Position numbers and translations under genes: made by a program. The notes below the pieces were generated by a model, which searched no databases, was not told where the DNA came from, and was given only the letters and a program-made list of their open reading frames with translations. A DNA stretch of 64,000 nt from Dyadobacter psychrotolerans. Its GTDB lineage: Bacteria; Bacteroidota; Bacteroidia; Cytophagales; Spirosomataceae. Numbering within the stretch: the first letter of the stretch is position 1; each line of letters begins with the position of its first letter. Below are positions 46,566 to 54,810 of this stretch, one piece after another. The stretch lies in the NCBI RefSeq assembly GCF_004349265.1, contig NZ_SMFL01000007.1:248001-312000 (forward strand), written 5' to 3'.

Positions 46566-48005
46566 ATGAATAAAATACTGACCTGCTTATTTTTAGCGAC
46601 AGTCCTGGCGTCCTGCTCGGATGTGCTTGTGGAGCATCCAAAGTCGCTGGCGTCTGAAAACTTTTATAATACCGCAGCCGAAGCAAAAGCTGCGGTTAAT
46701 GCCATTTATGGCCCGATGAGAGCTGATAACGGTCTTTCCACCAATTACCCTGCACAGCTTGAAGGATTGGCAGATTATGGAAATTCACGCGGAACGCAAA
46801 CGGCTGTGAGTCTGTACCAGGGACTCGACAACACCAATATCAACCGGGTAGGTGTGATATGGGATAACTTTTATCAGTCGATCCGAAATGCAAACCTGGT
46901 GATCAGCAATGTACCAAAAGGAACAAGCACGACGGCTGCTGAAAAAGCAGTTTTTGTGGCCGAAGCCAGATACCTGCGTGCACTGATTTACTTTGCAATG
47001 GTTCGTAACTGGGCCGGAGTTCCGCTTCGTACGGAAGAAAACATGACGGTGCCCGATGTTCCAAGATCAAGTGTGGCTGACGTTTACAAGTTAATTCTTG
47101 CCGATGCACTGGAAGCAGAGAAGAGTTTGCCGGATGCCCCGATGGAAATAGGAAGACCTACCAAGTGGGCGGCGAAAACGCTATTGGCCGATGTTTACAT
47201 GTATCAGGAGGACTGGGCTTCTTCCAAAACAAAATCAAAGGAAGTTATTGACGGAAATAAATATTCGCTGGTTGAAGTAACAACTTCGGAAGATTTTCAG
47301 AAAATATACGGTCCTGAAATCGTGAACACGACAGAGGAAATATTTTACTTTAAGTATTCACGTCAGCAGGGATTTGGGCTTGTAAGTTATGCGCACCGTA
47401 AAATCGGGCCTTATGCTTATTACGGGCCGGGTGGCGTGTATGCACAATACACCGATTCAGTTTCAAATTCTGTGATAAAAAAATGGGATGGAAAAGATCT
47501 TCGTAAAGCACATATCTTGTATAATGTTGATATCGGTTTAGGGCCAAATTCATGTTTGTTTAGAAAATACAGAGATCCTGCCGCAACCGCCGGTGCAGGT
47601 AATGACTATCCCTGGTACCGTTACGCCGATCTGCTTTTGTTCCACGCAGAAGCAGATGCCCGTGCCGCCAAAGCACCAACCGCTGAGGCACTCGAAAGTT
47701 TAAACAAAGTGCACCGCCGTGCTTACGGAGTTAATTCAAGAGCAGTTTCTGCGGTTGATTTTAAACTTTCCGATTTTCCTACACTAACATCGTTCATCGA
47801 TAAGGTGGTTCAGGAAAGAGGTTACGAAACCATGTATGAAGGCAAACGCTGGAATGATCTTAAACGGCTGGGTATAGCAAAACAACGCATTCTGGAAGTG
47901 AAGAATATCGTCGTTGCGGATAAACACATGTTGTGGCCGATTCCGAATTCCGAACTTTTGTACAACAAAGCAATAACAGCAGCGGATCAAAATCCTGGTT
48001 ATTGA
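46566..48005 (+). CDS. SusD/RagB-like surface lipoprotein, copy 2
   Basis: This 479-residue lipoprotein has the lipobox LASCSDVLVEHPK at about residue 16 and forms the lid of the upstream SusC. The family pattern is visible in AEARYLRALIYFAMVRNW and KWAAKTLLADVYMYQEDW. The C-terminal VQERGYETMYEGKRWNDLKRL and the closing LWPIPNSEL and QNPGY are likewise typical. It is shorter than the other copy, with small substitutions in the helix that meets substrate in characterised SusD proteins. The ligand is unknown. It lies 46 bases before the FAD-oxidoreductase gene. Confidence 0.93.
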   Translation: MNKILTCLFLATVLASCSDVLVEHPKSLASENFYNTAAEAKAAVNAIYGPMRADNGLSTNYPAQLEGLADYGNSRGTQTAVSLYQGLDNTNINRVGVIWDNFYQSIRNANLVISNVPKGTSTTAAEKAVFVAEARYLRALIYFAMVRNWAGVPLRTEENMTVPDVPRSSVADVYKLILADALEAEKSLPDAPMEIGRPTKWAAKTLLADVYMYQEDWASSKTKSKEVIDGNKYSLVEVTTSEDFQKIYGPEIVNTTEEIFYFKYSRQQGFGLVSYAHRKIGPYAYYGPGGVYAQYTDSVSNSVIKKWDGKDLRKAHILYNVDIGLGPNSCLFRKYRDPAATAGAGNDYPWYRYADLLLFHAEADARAAKAPTAEALESLNKVHRRAYGVNSRAVSAVDFKLSDFPTLTSFIDKVVQERGYETMYEGKRWNDLKRLGIAKQRILEVKNIVVADKHMLWPIPNSELLYNKAITAADQNPGY

Positions 48006-48051
48006 TATGGGGAATCAACATTGAATTTTGTCAGTATAAAAACTATTTGAA

Positions 48052-50061
48052 ATGAAAATAACACTGGCGCATACCTTCTGTTTAATCGCATTTCTTCTAT
48101 CGGGGTTTCAGTCAAAAACTGAAGCCCCGGTTCAGGTTGACATTTGTATCTACGGCGCCACTTCCGCTGGGGTCATTGCTGCTTACACCGCCAAAAAAAT
48201 GGGTAAGTCAGTGGTGCTCATCGAACCCGGGACACACCTTGGCGGGATGACTTCTGGTGGTTTGGGGCAAACGGATATCGGGAACAAATACGCGATTTCG
48301 GGCCTTTCACGTGATTTTTACAGACGCATCGGTAAACATTACGGCAAATTCGAGCAGTGGATCTTTGAGCCGCATGTTGCTAAAAAATACCTTCAGCAAT
48401 ACCTTGATGAAGCCGGAATCAAAGTGCTCTATCTGAACAGGATCGTTTCAGCTCAGAAAAATAACGGAAGTATCGAATCGATCGTGTTGGAAAATAGCAT
48501 CAAGCCGGAAGCCTCTACGAATCAAACCATTCGTGCAAAAGTTTATATGGATTGCACTTATGAAGGCGACCTGATGGCCCGTGCGGGGGTATCGTATGCG
48601 GTAGGCCGGGAAGATAATGCAGATTATAAGGAAACCATCAATGGTGTTCAGCTGATGACGGGACATCAGTTTCCCAATGGAATTGATCCTTACAAAATTC
48701 CGGGAAAACCGGAAAGTGGTTTGCTTTGGGGGATTTCAAATGAGAACTTACTGCCAAACGGTACGGGGGACAAAAAAGCACAGGCTTACAATTACAGGAT
48801 CTGTCTGACTTCTGATCTGAAAAATCAGGTTCCAATTACCCGGCCCGCTGGTTATGATTCTACCAGATATGAACTTTTGGTCAGGCTCATGAACAAACAG
48901 CCTGAGAGGAAAACCCTGAATGATTACTTTATCTGGAGCAGGATGCCGAACAATAAAACGGATATAAACAACCGCAACGGATTTTCGACAGACATGATCG
49001 GGATGAATTATGAATATCCCGATGGCGACTATAAAAAACGCGCAGAAATCATTCGGGACCACGAAGTTTATACGAAAGGGCTATTGTACTTCGTCGGACA
49101 CGATTCGCGGGTTCCTCAGGAACTTCGTCAGGAGATGCTGAAATGGGGGTATCCAAAAGATGAATACACCGATACTGGTAACTGGTCGCCACAATTATAC
49201 ATCCGCGAAGCCAGACGGATGGTTGGCAATTACGTCATGACTCAGGCCAATTGTGAAGGTAAGGAAAAAGTGGAAGATGGTGTCGGAATGGCTGCTTATA
49301 CAATGGATTCCCATAACATTCAGCGGATTGTAGTAAACGGAATGGTGAAAAATGAAGGAAATGTTGAAGTGGGTGGTTTTGGACCGTATCCCATTTCTTA
49401 CCAATCCATTGTTCCGAAGGAAAAAGAGTGCAGCAATCTGCTGGTGCCGGTTTGTTTGTCGGCGACACACATTGCTTACGGTTCAATCCGCATGGAACCT
49501 GTGTTTATGGTTTTGGCGCAATCTGCATCTGTTGCAGCTGTGATGGCCATTGATAAAAAAACGAGTGTACAGAAAGTTGATGTTAAAAAGCTGCAGGCTC
49601 AGCTGAAAGTAAATCCAATGTCGAACGGTTCGAACGCAGATGTGCTTGCAGACAATGAAGATAAAACGAGTGTGGTCGTTACAGGCAACTGGAGCATTCA
49701 AAACAAAGGAGGCTACGGTCCTACTTTCCTGGCGTCTGACGCTGCTGCCAAAGACCTGCAAACGGTGAAATTCACCCCGAAGGTTGAAAAAGCAGGTAAG
49801 TACAACGCCTATATTTATTTCCCGAAACTACCGAATATGTCATCTCAGATTAAGTTGAGTTTGTTTGACGGTAAGACAAAAAAGGAAATTAATGTAAAGG
49901 AATCTGATATCGTCGTTGTCGGACAGACCTCAGGTGAATGGTTTCATCTGGGAACTTATAATTTCCAGCCTGGAAAAAATGCTTATGTTGAAATTTCAAA
50001 CAGCGGAACAGATGGTCTTGTTTTCGCAGATGCCGTGCTTTTGGTGCCCGATTTCAAGTAG
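48052..50061 (+). CDS. Exported FAD-dependent oxidoreductase with a C-terminal golvesin-like domain
   Basis: This 669-residue protein begins with a signal peptide (LIAFLLSGFQSKTEA) and the FAD Rossmann motif IYGATSAGVIAAYTAKKMGK. HLGGMTSGGLGQTD follows, the pattern of the FAD_oxidored family (PF12831), which is often found in polysaccharide-utilization loci. The catalytic half runs to about residue 530 and includes the conserved REARRMVG and IRMEPVFMVLAQSA. The last 125 residues are an extra beta-sandwich (FTPKVEKAGKYNAYIYFP, GEWFHLGTYNFQPG, SNSGTDGLVFADAV), similar to the golvesin/xanthan-lyase carbohydrate-binding-like domain. The reaction is unknown. A shorter paralogue lies two genes on. 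Confidence 0.83.
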   Translation: MKITLAHTFCLIAFLLSGFQSKTEAPVQVDICIYGATSAGVIAAYTAKKMGKSVVLIEPGTHLGGMTSGGLGQTDIGNKYAISGLSRDFYRRIGKHYGKFEQWIFEPHVAKKYLQQYLDEAGIKVLYLNRIVSAQKNNGSIESIVLENSIKPEASTNQTIRAKVYMDCTYEGDLMARAGVSYAVGREDNADYKETINGVQLMTGHQFPNGIDPYKIPGKPESGLLWGISNENLLPNGTGDKKAQAYNYRICLTSDLKNQVPITRPAGYDSTRYELLVRLMNKQPERKTLNDYFIWSRMPNNKTDINNRNGFSTDMIGMNYEYPDGDYKKRAEIIRDHEVYTKGLLYFVGHDSRVPQELRQEMLKWGYPKDEYTDTGNWSPQLYIREARRMVGNYVMTQANCEGKEKVEDGVGMAAYTMDSHNIQRIVVNGMVKNEGNVEVGGFGPYPISYQSIVPKEKECSNLLVPVCLSATHIAYGSIRMEPVFMVLAQSASVAAVMAIDKKTSVQKVDVKKLQAQLKVNPMSNGSNADVLADNEDKTSVVVTGNWSIQNKGGYGPTFLASDAAAKDLQTVKFTPKVEKAGKYNAYIYFPKLPNMSSQIKLSLFDGKTKKEINVKESDIVVVGQTSGEWFHLGTYNFQPGKNAYVEISNSGTDGLVFADAVLLVPDFK

Positions 50062-50135
50062 CAATTTTGAATTAAGATATCTTTTTATGCAGAGGTTACA
50101 GATTTACAGTTCTGGTCTCTTTAAAATAAAAACTC

Positions 50136-50858
50136 ATGCAAAGAAGACAGTTTTTACAAACGACCCTTGCAACATCGTCACTGGCTTTAACGGCTGATTT
50201 GTCGCTGTCGAATCCTGTTGATGAAAAGCCTTTTATCATTAATTCAGGAGTAGGAGGGGAAAATACCGTCGATCTGTTAAAAAGAATTGACAAAAGCTGT
50301 TTGGCTTACAAACCCGATATGACGATTTTGATGATTGGGACAAACGACATGAACAGCCGGAAGTATATTCCTTTTCCTGAATACGAAAAAAATCTCAGAA
50401 AGATTATCGAGACGATTCTGGGTGCTAAAAGCCAGATTATGCTTATGTCTATATTGCCTGTTCATGAACCTTATGTCTATACCCGCCATCCTCAGACTTT
50501 TTATGGAACCGACGGTCACCGTAAGCGCAAGGATGAAGTAAATGCCGGCATCAAAAAGGCTGCTGAAGACTATAGACTTCACTTTCTGGACATGCATCGG
50601 GTGTTTGATAAGGTCGGAAATGTAGGTGAAGAGAGTAGCAGTTTGATCCAGAATGCTTTGAACAGTGAAAAGACCGACGGTGTGCATCCAACTCCTGACG
50701 GCTACCGTGTAATGGCAGTTGCGATTTACGAGGCGCTGATCCGCACCAACGCATCCTACAAAAGGCTTGTTTGCTTTGGTGACAGCATTACCAACGGCGG
50801 CGGCGGGCTTGAAGGTAAAAGTTATCCGGCCTTCCTGAAACGTCTTTTAGAATATTGA
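50136..50858 (+). CDS. SGNH/GDSL hydrolase with circularly permuted catalytic blocks
   Basis: This 240-residue esterase-fold protein has a twin-arginine-type signal (RRQFLQTTLATSS). SGNH hydrolases normally start with the block I serine (GDS). Here block II (NSGVGGEN, G38) comes first, then block III (GTND, N70). Block V follows (KTDGVHP, D181 and H184). The serine block CFGDSITNG (S217) lies at the C-terminus, followed by YPAFLKRLLEY. All four catalytic elements are present, so the fold could close as a circular permutant. The probable role is removing an acetyl or other ester from the imported glycan, between the two FAD oxidoreductases. Function is inferred. Confidence 0.85.
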   Translation: MQRRQFLQTTLATSSLALTADLSLSNPVDEKPFIINSGVGGENTVDLLKRIDKSCLAYKPDMTILMIGTNDMNSRKYIPFPEYEKNLRKIIETILGAKSQIMLMSILPVHEPYVYTRHPQTFYGTDGHRKRKDEVNAGIKKAAEDYRLHFLDMHRVFDKVGNVGEESSSLIQNALNSEKTDGVHPTPDGYRVMAVAIYEALIRTNASYKRLVCFGDSITNGGGGLEGKSYPAFLKRLLEY

Positions 50859-50912
50859 TTTTCAAGAATATAAATACAGATCTATTCCTTTTTTTAACTT
50901 AAAATAATTAAC

Positions 50913-52607
50913 ATGCTTTTAAAAAATTCGGTAAGTAAAGTTCTTTTGCACTGCTTTCTGGCAATGTTTGCGATAAACGCGACTTCATGTACTGCCAAAG
51001 AAAATAAGGATGGAGCGGGAGAAAATAAAGAACAGATATTTGATGCAGACGTTATTGTTTATGGCGGAACATCTGCGGCTGTTACGGCTGCTGTTCAGGT
51101 AAAAAAAATGGGAAAAACAGTAATTGTCGTTTCTCCTGATAAACATTTGGGCGGGCTTTCATCAGGAGGTTTAGGTTTTACTGATACCGGTAATAAATCT
51201 GTAATCGGAGGACTTGCGAGAGAGTTTTACCACCGTGTTTACATGCATTACGATACACCCGAAGCATGGAAATGGCAGAAGAAGGAACAGTACGGTAACA
51301 AAGGACAGGGAACGCCGGCCATGGATGGCGCAAATAAAACCATGTGGATTTTTGAACCGAGTGTTGCCGAAAAGGTTTTTGAAGATTTTGTAAAGGAAAA
51401 CAACCTTAAAATTTATCGTGACGAATGGCTTGACAGAAAAAGCGGTGTTGTTAAAAAGGACGGCAAAATTGTCTCAATCAAAACGCTGAGCGGTAAGACT
51501 TTTAAAGGTAAAATGTTTATTGACGTAACCTACGAAGGTGATTTAATGGCTTCTGCGGGTGTGAAATACCATGTGGGCCGTGAAGCAAACAGCGTTTACA
51601 ACGAACAATGGAATGGTATTCAGGCTGGCGTATTTCAGCATGGACATTATTTCAAAAAGAACGTGAGTCCTTATAAAGTGGAGGGTGATCCGAAGAGCGG
51701 TTTGTTACCTTATGTTTCATCTGAAAAGATTGGTAAAAACGGAGACGGTGACAACAAAATTCAGGCTTATTGCTTTCGGATGTGTTTATCGGAAAATCCT
51801 GACAATCTGATTCCGTTTGCAAAACCTGCCGGTTATGACCCTGCTAAATATGAATTGCTTGCCCGGGTTTACAAAGCCGGCTGGACAGAGACATTTGAAA
51901 AATTTGATTCTATTCCAAACAAAAAAACCGACACAAACAACCATGGTCCGATGAGTACCGATTTTATCGGTCAAAACTATGACTACCCGGACGCAACTTA
52001 CGAAAGAAGAAAGCAGATCATTAAAGAGCACGAACTTTATCAGAAAGGACTGATGTACTTCCTGGCAAACGATCCGAAAGTACCTGCGGATGTCCGTAAA
52101 GAAATGAACAGATGGGGATTGGCGAAAGACGAATTTAAAGACAATGGAGGCTGGCCGCATCAGATTTATGTTCGCGAAGCACGCCGCATGATCGGGCAGA
52201 GCGTAATGACGGAAAATGAAACTTTGGGTAAAAAAGCGGTTTCTGAACCTGTTGGAATGGGTTCTTATTCGCTGGATGCACACAACGCCCAGCGTTATGT
52301 AAAAGAAGATGGTTTTGTTCAAAATGAAGGAGATATCGGTGTGCACCCGAAAACGCCTTACAGCATTTCTTACAGTTCCATAATTCCTAAAAAAGCGGAA
52401 TGTCAGAACCTGTTTGTACCTGTTTGCTTGTCAAGTTCGCACATTGCTTATGGTTCAATCCGTATGGAGCCTGTGTTTATGATTTTGGGACAAAGCGCTG
52501 CAACAGCTGCTGTTCAGGCAATTGACCGCAATGTTTCTGTGCAGGATGTAGATTACAAACAATTACAGGATCAATTGTTAAAAGATAATCAGAAACTGAA
52601 ATTGTAG
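50913..52607 (+). CDS. FAD-dependent oxidoreductase, lipoprotein form
   Basis: This 564-residue protein is a paralogue of the longer oxidoreductase upstream but ends without the golvesin-like domain. A lipobox (INATSCTAKEN, about residue 27) predicts anchoring in the membrane. The FAD motif is VYGGTSAAVTAAVQVKKMGK, followed by HLGGLSSGGLGFTDTG. The conserved REARRMIGQ and IRMEPVFMILGQSAA segments match the upstream paralogue. The pair plus the intervening SGNH hydrolase reads as a small oxidative and deacylating cassette. A terminator stem lies at 52649-52675. The substrate is unknown. Confidence 0.83.
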   Translation: MLLKNSVSKVLLHCFLAMFAINATSCTAKENKDGAGENKEQIFDADVIVYGGTSAAVTAAVQVKKMGKTVIVVSPDKHLGGLSSGGLGFTDTGNKSVIGGLAREFYHRVYMHYDTPEAWKWQKKEQYGNKGQGTPAMDGANKTMWIFEPSVAEKVFEDFVKENNLKIYRDEWLDRKSGVVKKDGKIVSIKTLSGKTFKGKMFIDVTYEGDLMASAGVKYHVGREANSVYNEQWNGIQAGVFQHGHYFKKNVSPYKVEGDPKSGLLPYVSSEKIGKNGDGDNKIQAYCFRMCLSENPDNLIPFAKPAGYDPAKYELLARVYKAGWTETFEKFDSIPNKKTDTNNHGPMSTDFIGQNYDYPDATYERRKQIIKEHELYQKGLMYFLANDPKVPADVRKEMNRWGLAKDEFKDNGGWPHQIYVREARRMIGQSVMTENETLGKKAVSEPVGMGSYSLDAHNAQRYVKEDGFVQNEGDIGVHPKTPYSISYSSIIPKKAECQNLFVPVCLSSSHIAYGSIRMEPVFMILGQSAATAAVQAIDRNVSVQDVDYKQLQDQLLKDNQKLKL

Positions 52608-52648
52608 TTTTTTTGCCAGCGATTTTAAATTATTAACCTCAAAAGTCA

Positions 52649-52675
52649 GATAGCCGTAGAGAAAATACGGCTATC
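52649..52675 (+). terminator. Intrinsic terminator after the second FAD oxidoreductase
   Basis: GATAGCCGTA (52649-52658) pairs perfectly with TACGGCTATC (52666-52675) around a seven-base loop, with TTTATA following. It separates the SusCD/oxidase unit from the transporter gene. Confidence 0.75.
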
Positions 52676-52714
52676 TTTATACATTCCTATTCCTGATAAA
52701 TATTATTATTAAAA

Positions 52715-53956
52715 ATGTCGACGCTTACAGCACCACGATCCAATTTTTCACACCTTTTTAGTGCCCCGGTAATTGTCGCCGCTCTGGGTTATTTCGTAGA
52801 TATTTATGATTTGCTGTTATTCGGAATTGTCCGTTTGCCCAGTCTTGCATCCCTGGGATTATCCGAAGCAGATATTTCGCTTGTAGGAGCCAGTATCCTG
52901 AACTGGCAGATGACCGGTTTGCTTCTCGGAGGTATTCTCTGGGGAGTTTTGGGAGACAAAAAAGGTCGCTTATCCGTTTTGTTTGGTTCTATCATTACTT
53001 ATTCCCTTGCTAATATTGCCTGCGGTTTTGTACAGGATCCTACTACCTACAAGCTGCTTCGTTTTGTAGCAGGTGTCGGTTTAGCGGGAGAGCTCGGAGC
53101 GGGCATAACGTTGGTTTCTGAAATACTTCCGAAACATCTTCGCGCGATTGGTACTTCACTTGTTGCCGGAATTGGTTTGCTTGGTGCGGTTGTAGCCTAT
53201 TTCACAGTTGAGTTTTTTGACTGGCGTTACGCTTATTTTATCGGCGGCGGACTGGGTATTTCGTTGTTGCTGCTGCGTATCGGTGTTTTTGAGTCGGGCA
53301 TTTTTAAAGATGTTAAAGAACAAAAGCACATTCAGAAAGGAAATTTCTTTTCTCTTTTTACAAACAAAGACCGGTTGATCCGTTATCTCAAATGTATTGG
53401 TATCGGCCTGCCAACCTGGTTTGTAATTGGTATTTTGGCAACTTTTAGTAATGAATTTGGCAAGGCTCTTGGCATTGCAGAACCGATCAAGCCGGGGCTT
53501 TCAATTATGTGGTGTTACATCGGGCTTTCGGTTGGTGATCTGTCAAGCGGTTTTTTAAGTCACTGGCTCGAATCAAGAAAGAAGGCTGTATTTTATTTGA
53601 TGCTTTTTACGTTTGTATTCAGCATTATTTATTTTTATGCAGGAATTAATACTGCTGCAAATCTTTATACAGTTATCGGTTTGTTAGGTTTTGGAATTGG
53701 CTACTGGGCTATGTTTGTAACCATCGGTGCAGAGCAGTTTGGGACGAATTTACGTGCCACAGCAGCTACGACAGTTCCTAACATGGTTCGCGGTACGGTT
53801 GTAGGAATGACTACTTTGTTTGCCATTTTTAAAGATTCGTTCTCGGTAATCAATTCCGGTGCACTGGTAGGGGTAATTTGCTTTATTATAGGTCTTTACT
53901 GTATTCAGACAATTCCTGAAACACATGGCAGGGATCTGGACTTTCTTGAAGAATAG
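52715..53956 (+). CDS. MFS transporter (metabolite:proton symporter type)
   Basis: This 413-residue inner-membrane protein has about twelve transmembrane segments. The major-facilitator motif between helices 2 and 3 is GVLGDKKGRLSVL. AGELGAGITLVSEILPKHLR marks the sugar/metabolite symporter branch with a conserved E-x-x-P-x-x-x-R turn. The sequence between helices 4 and 5 is typical of NanT- or organic-acid-like importers. In this setting it is likely to carry the oxidised or deacylated monosaccharide or organic acid into the cytosol, but the substrate is not determined. It is preceded by a terminator and followed by a phased-repeat region. Confidence 0.85.
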   Translation: MSTLTAPRSNFSHLFSAPVIVAALGYFVDIYDLLLFGIVRLPSLASLGLSEADISLVGASILNWQMTGLLLGGILWGVLGDKKGRLSVLFGSIITYSLANIACGFVQDPTTYKLLRFVAGVGLAGELGAGITLVSEILPKHLRAIGTSLVAGIGLLGAVVAYFTVEFFDWRYAYFIGGGLGISLLLLRIGVFESGIFKDVKEQKHIQKGNFFSLFTNKDRLIRYLKCIGIGLPTWFVIGILATFSNEFGKALGIAEPIKPGLSIMWCYIGLSVGDLSSGFLSHWLESRKKAVFYLMLFTFVFSIIYFYAGINTAANLYTVIGLLGFGIGYWAMFVTIGAEQFGTNLRATAATTVPNMVRGTVVGMTTLFAIFKDSFSVINSGALVGVICFIIGLYCIQTIPETHGRDLDFLEE

Positions 53957-53970
53957 AAGTGTTGCCAAGG

Positions 53971-54083
53971 ATAGTCATAAGTGGTCAGAAGTTGTCATGC
54001 AATAGTCAGGATTGCCATTAGTATTTATTTGGTGTATTCCCATACCTGACAAATAATGACCATAATTGACAATACGTGACCAT
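53971..54083. repeat. Helically phased GTCA/TGAC repeat array arranged as an imperfect inverted repeat
   Basis: Four GTCA words start at 53974, 53984, 53994 and 54005, and four TGAC words at 54047, 54057, 54067 and 54077. The two sets are reverse complements around a 38-base centre. Spacing is 10-11 bases in the left half and exactly 10 in the right. Aligning the left half with the complement of the right half gives about 24 matches in 39 positions. TTGCCA flanks the left set on both sides. It could be a DNA-bending or regulator-binding site, an mRNA hairpin, or decayed intergenic repeats. Confidence 0.6.
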
Positions 54084-54127
54084 AATAATAGTGTAGAGAG
54101 TTTGATTGTAATTTAAATTATAAATAA

Positions 54128-54646
54128 ATGGAAAGACGCGTAGCGCTTAAAGGAATGGCTGCGGCTGTTGGCGCAATGGCAGTTTTGCCCTCCTGGGCAT
54201 CCGGTTGGAACAAAAGCTCGTTATCAGACGGGAAAATGCTTTCGGCAGATCAGTCAAAGGTTTTGGCGGGAGTAGTAGAAACGATTATTCCAAAAACGGA
54301 CACACCGGGAGCTGGCGAATTGGGAGTTGGTGGTTTTGTGCAGAAAATGGTGAAGGATTGTTACGACCAGAAAGCACAGGCGAATCTGGCAAAAGGAGTG
54401 GATATTTTGGAAACACAAAGTGTAAAAAGCTTTGGAAAATCGTTTGCTGATGCATCCAAAGAGCAAAAATTACAGCTGCTTCAGGGAATGGAAAAAAGCA
54501 GCGATCCGGATCAGAAAGCATTTTTTGGTACAGTAAAGAACCTAACGATCCAGGGTTATATGTCATCCGAATACGTGATGACCAACCTGACGCATTACGA
54601 AATGATCCCTGCGCGTTATCATGGTTGTGTACCAGTTAAAAAATAA
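54128..54646 (+). CDS. Gluconate 2-dehydrogenase subunit 3-like small subunit, Tat-exported
   Basis: This 172-residue protein has a twin-arginine signal (ERRVALKG followed by an A-rich hydrophobic run to about residue 26). The mature domain fits the gluconate 2-dehydrogenase subunit 3 family, with VVETIIPKTDTPGAGELGV and a C-terminal GYMSSEYVMTNLTHYEMIPARYHGCVP. In such complexes the small subunit carries the Tat signal and ferries the signal-less GMC catalytic subunit, encoded next, across the membrane. Homologous pairs include glucoside 3-dehydrogenases, which make 3-keto sugars. The third, cytochrome c, subunit is not in this window. Confidence 0.86.
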   Translation: MERRVALKGMAAAVGAMAVLPSWASGWNKSSLSDGKMLSADQSKVLAGVVETIIPKTDTPGAGELGVGGFVQKMVKDCYDQKAQANLAKGVDILETQSVKSFGKSFADASKEQKLQLLQGMEKSSDPDQKAFFGTVKNLTIQGYMSSEYVMTNLTHYEMIPARYHGCVPVKK

Positions 54647-54810
54647 TAGTTAAGGAGTTTAAAAGAAGTTAGAAGTTGTTATGGGTTGGTTTCAAATCGA
54701 TTAACTATATAATTTCTGTCTCCTTATTGAAAATTGTGATTTTGAAGTAAAGAGGTTTTGCACAATCCAAATCCTTGACTTCTGGCTACTTTAACTTCTT
54801 CCTTAAAAAA

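Noticed and set aside
50136..50858. Two truncated SGNH genes fused by chance
   Set aside because: Each catalytic block is present once and only once, and the rotation point fits one complete domain, so a permuted single gene is the simpler reading.
51786..52346. 186-codon minus-strand frame inside the second FAD oxidoreductase
   Set aside because: It mirrors conserved codons of the oxidoreductase and its translation has no recognisable domain.
53971..54083. CRISPR array
   Set aside because: The repeated word is only four bases long and the intervals are 6-7 bases, far too short for repeats and spacers.
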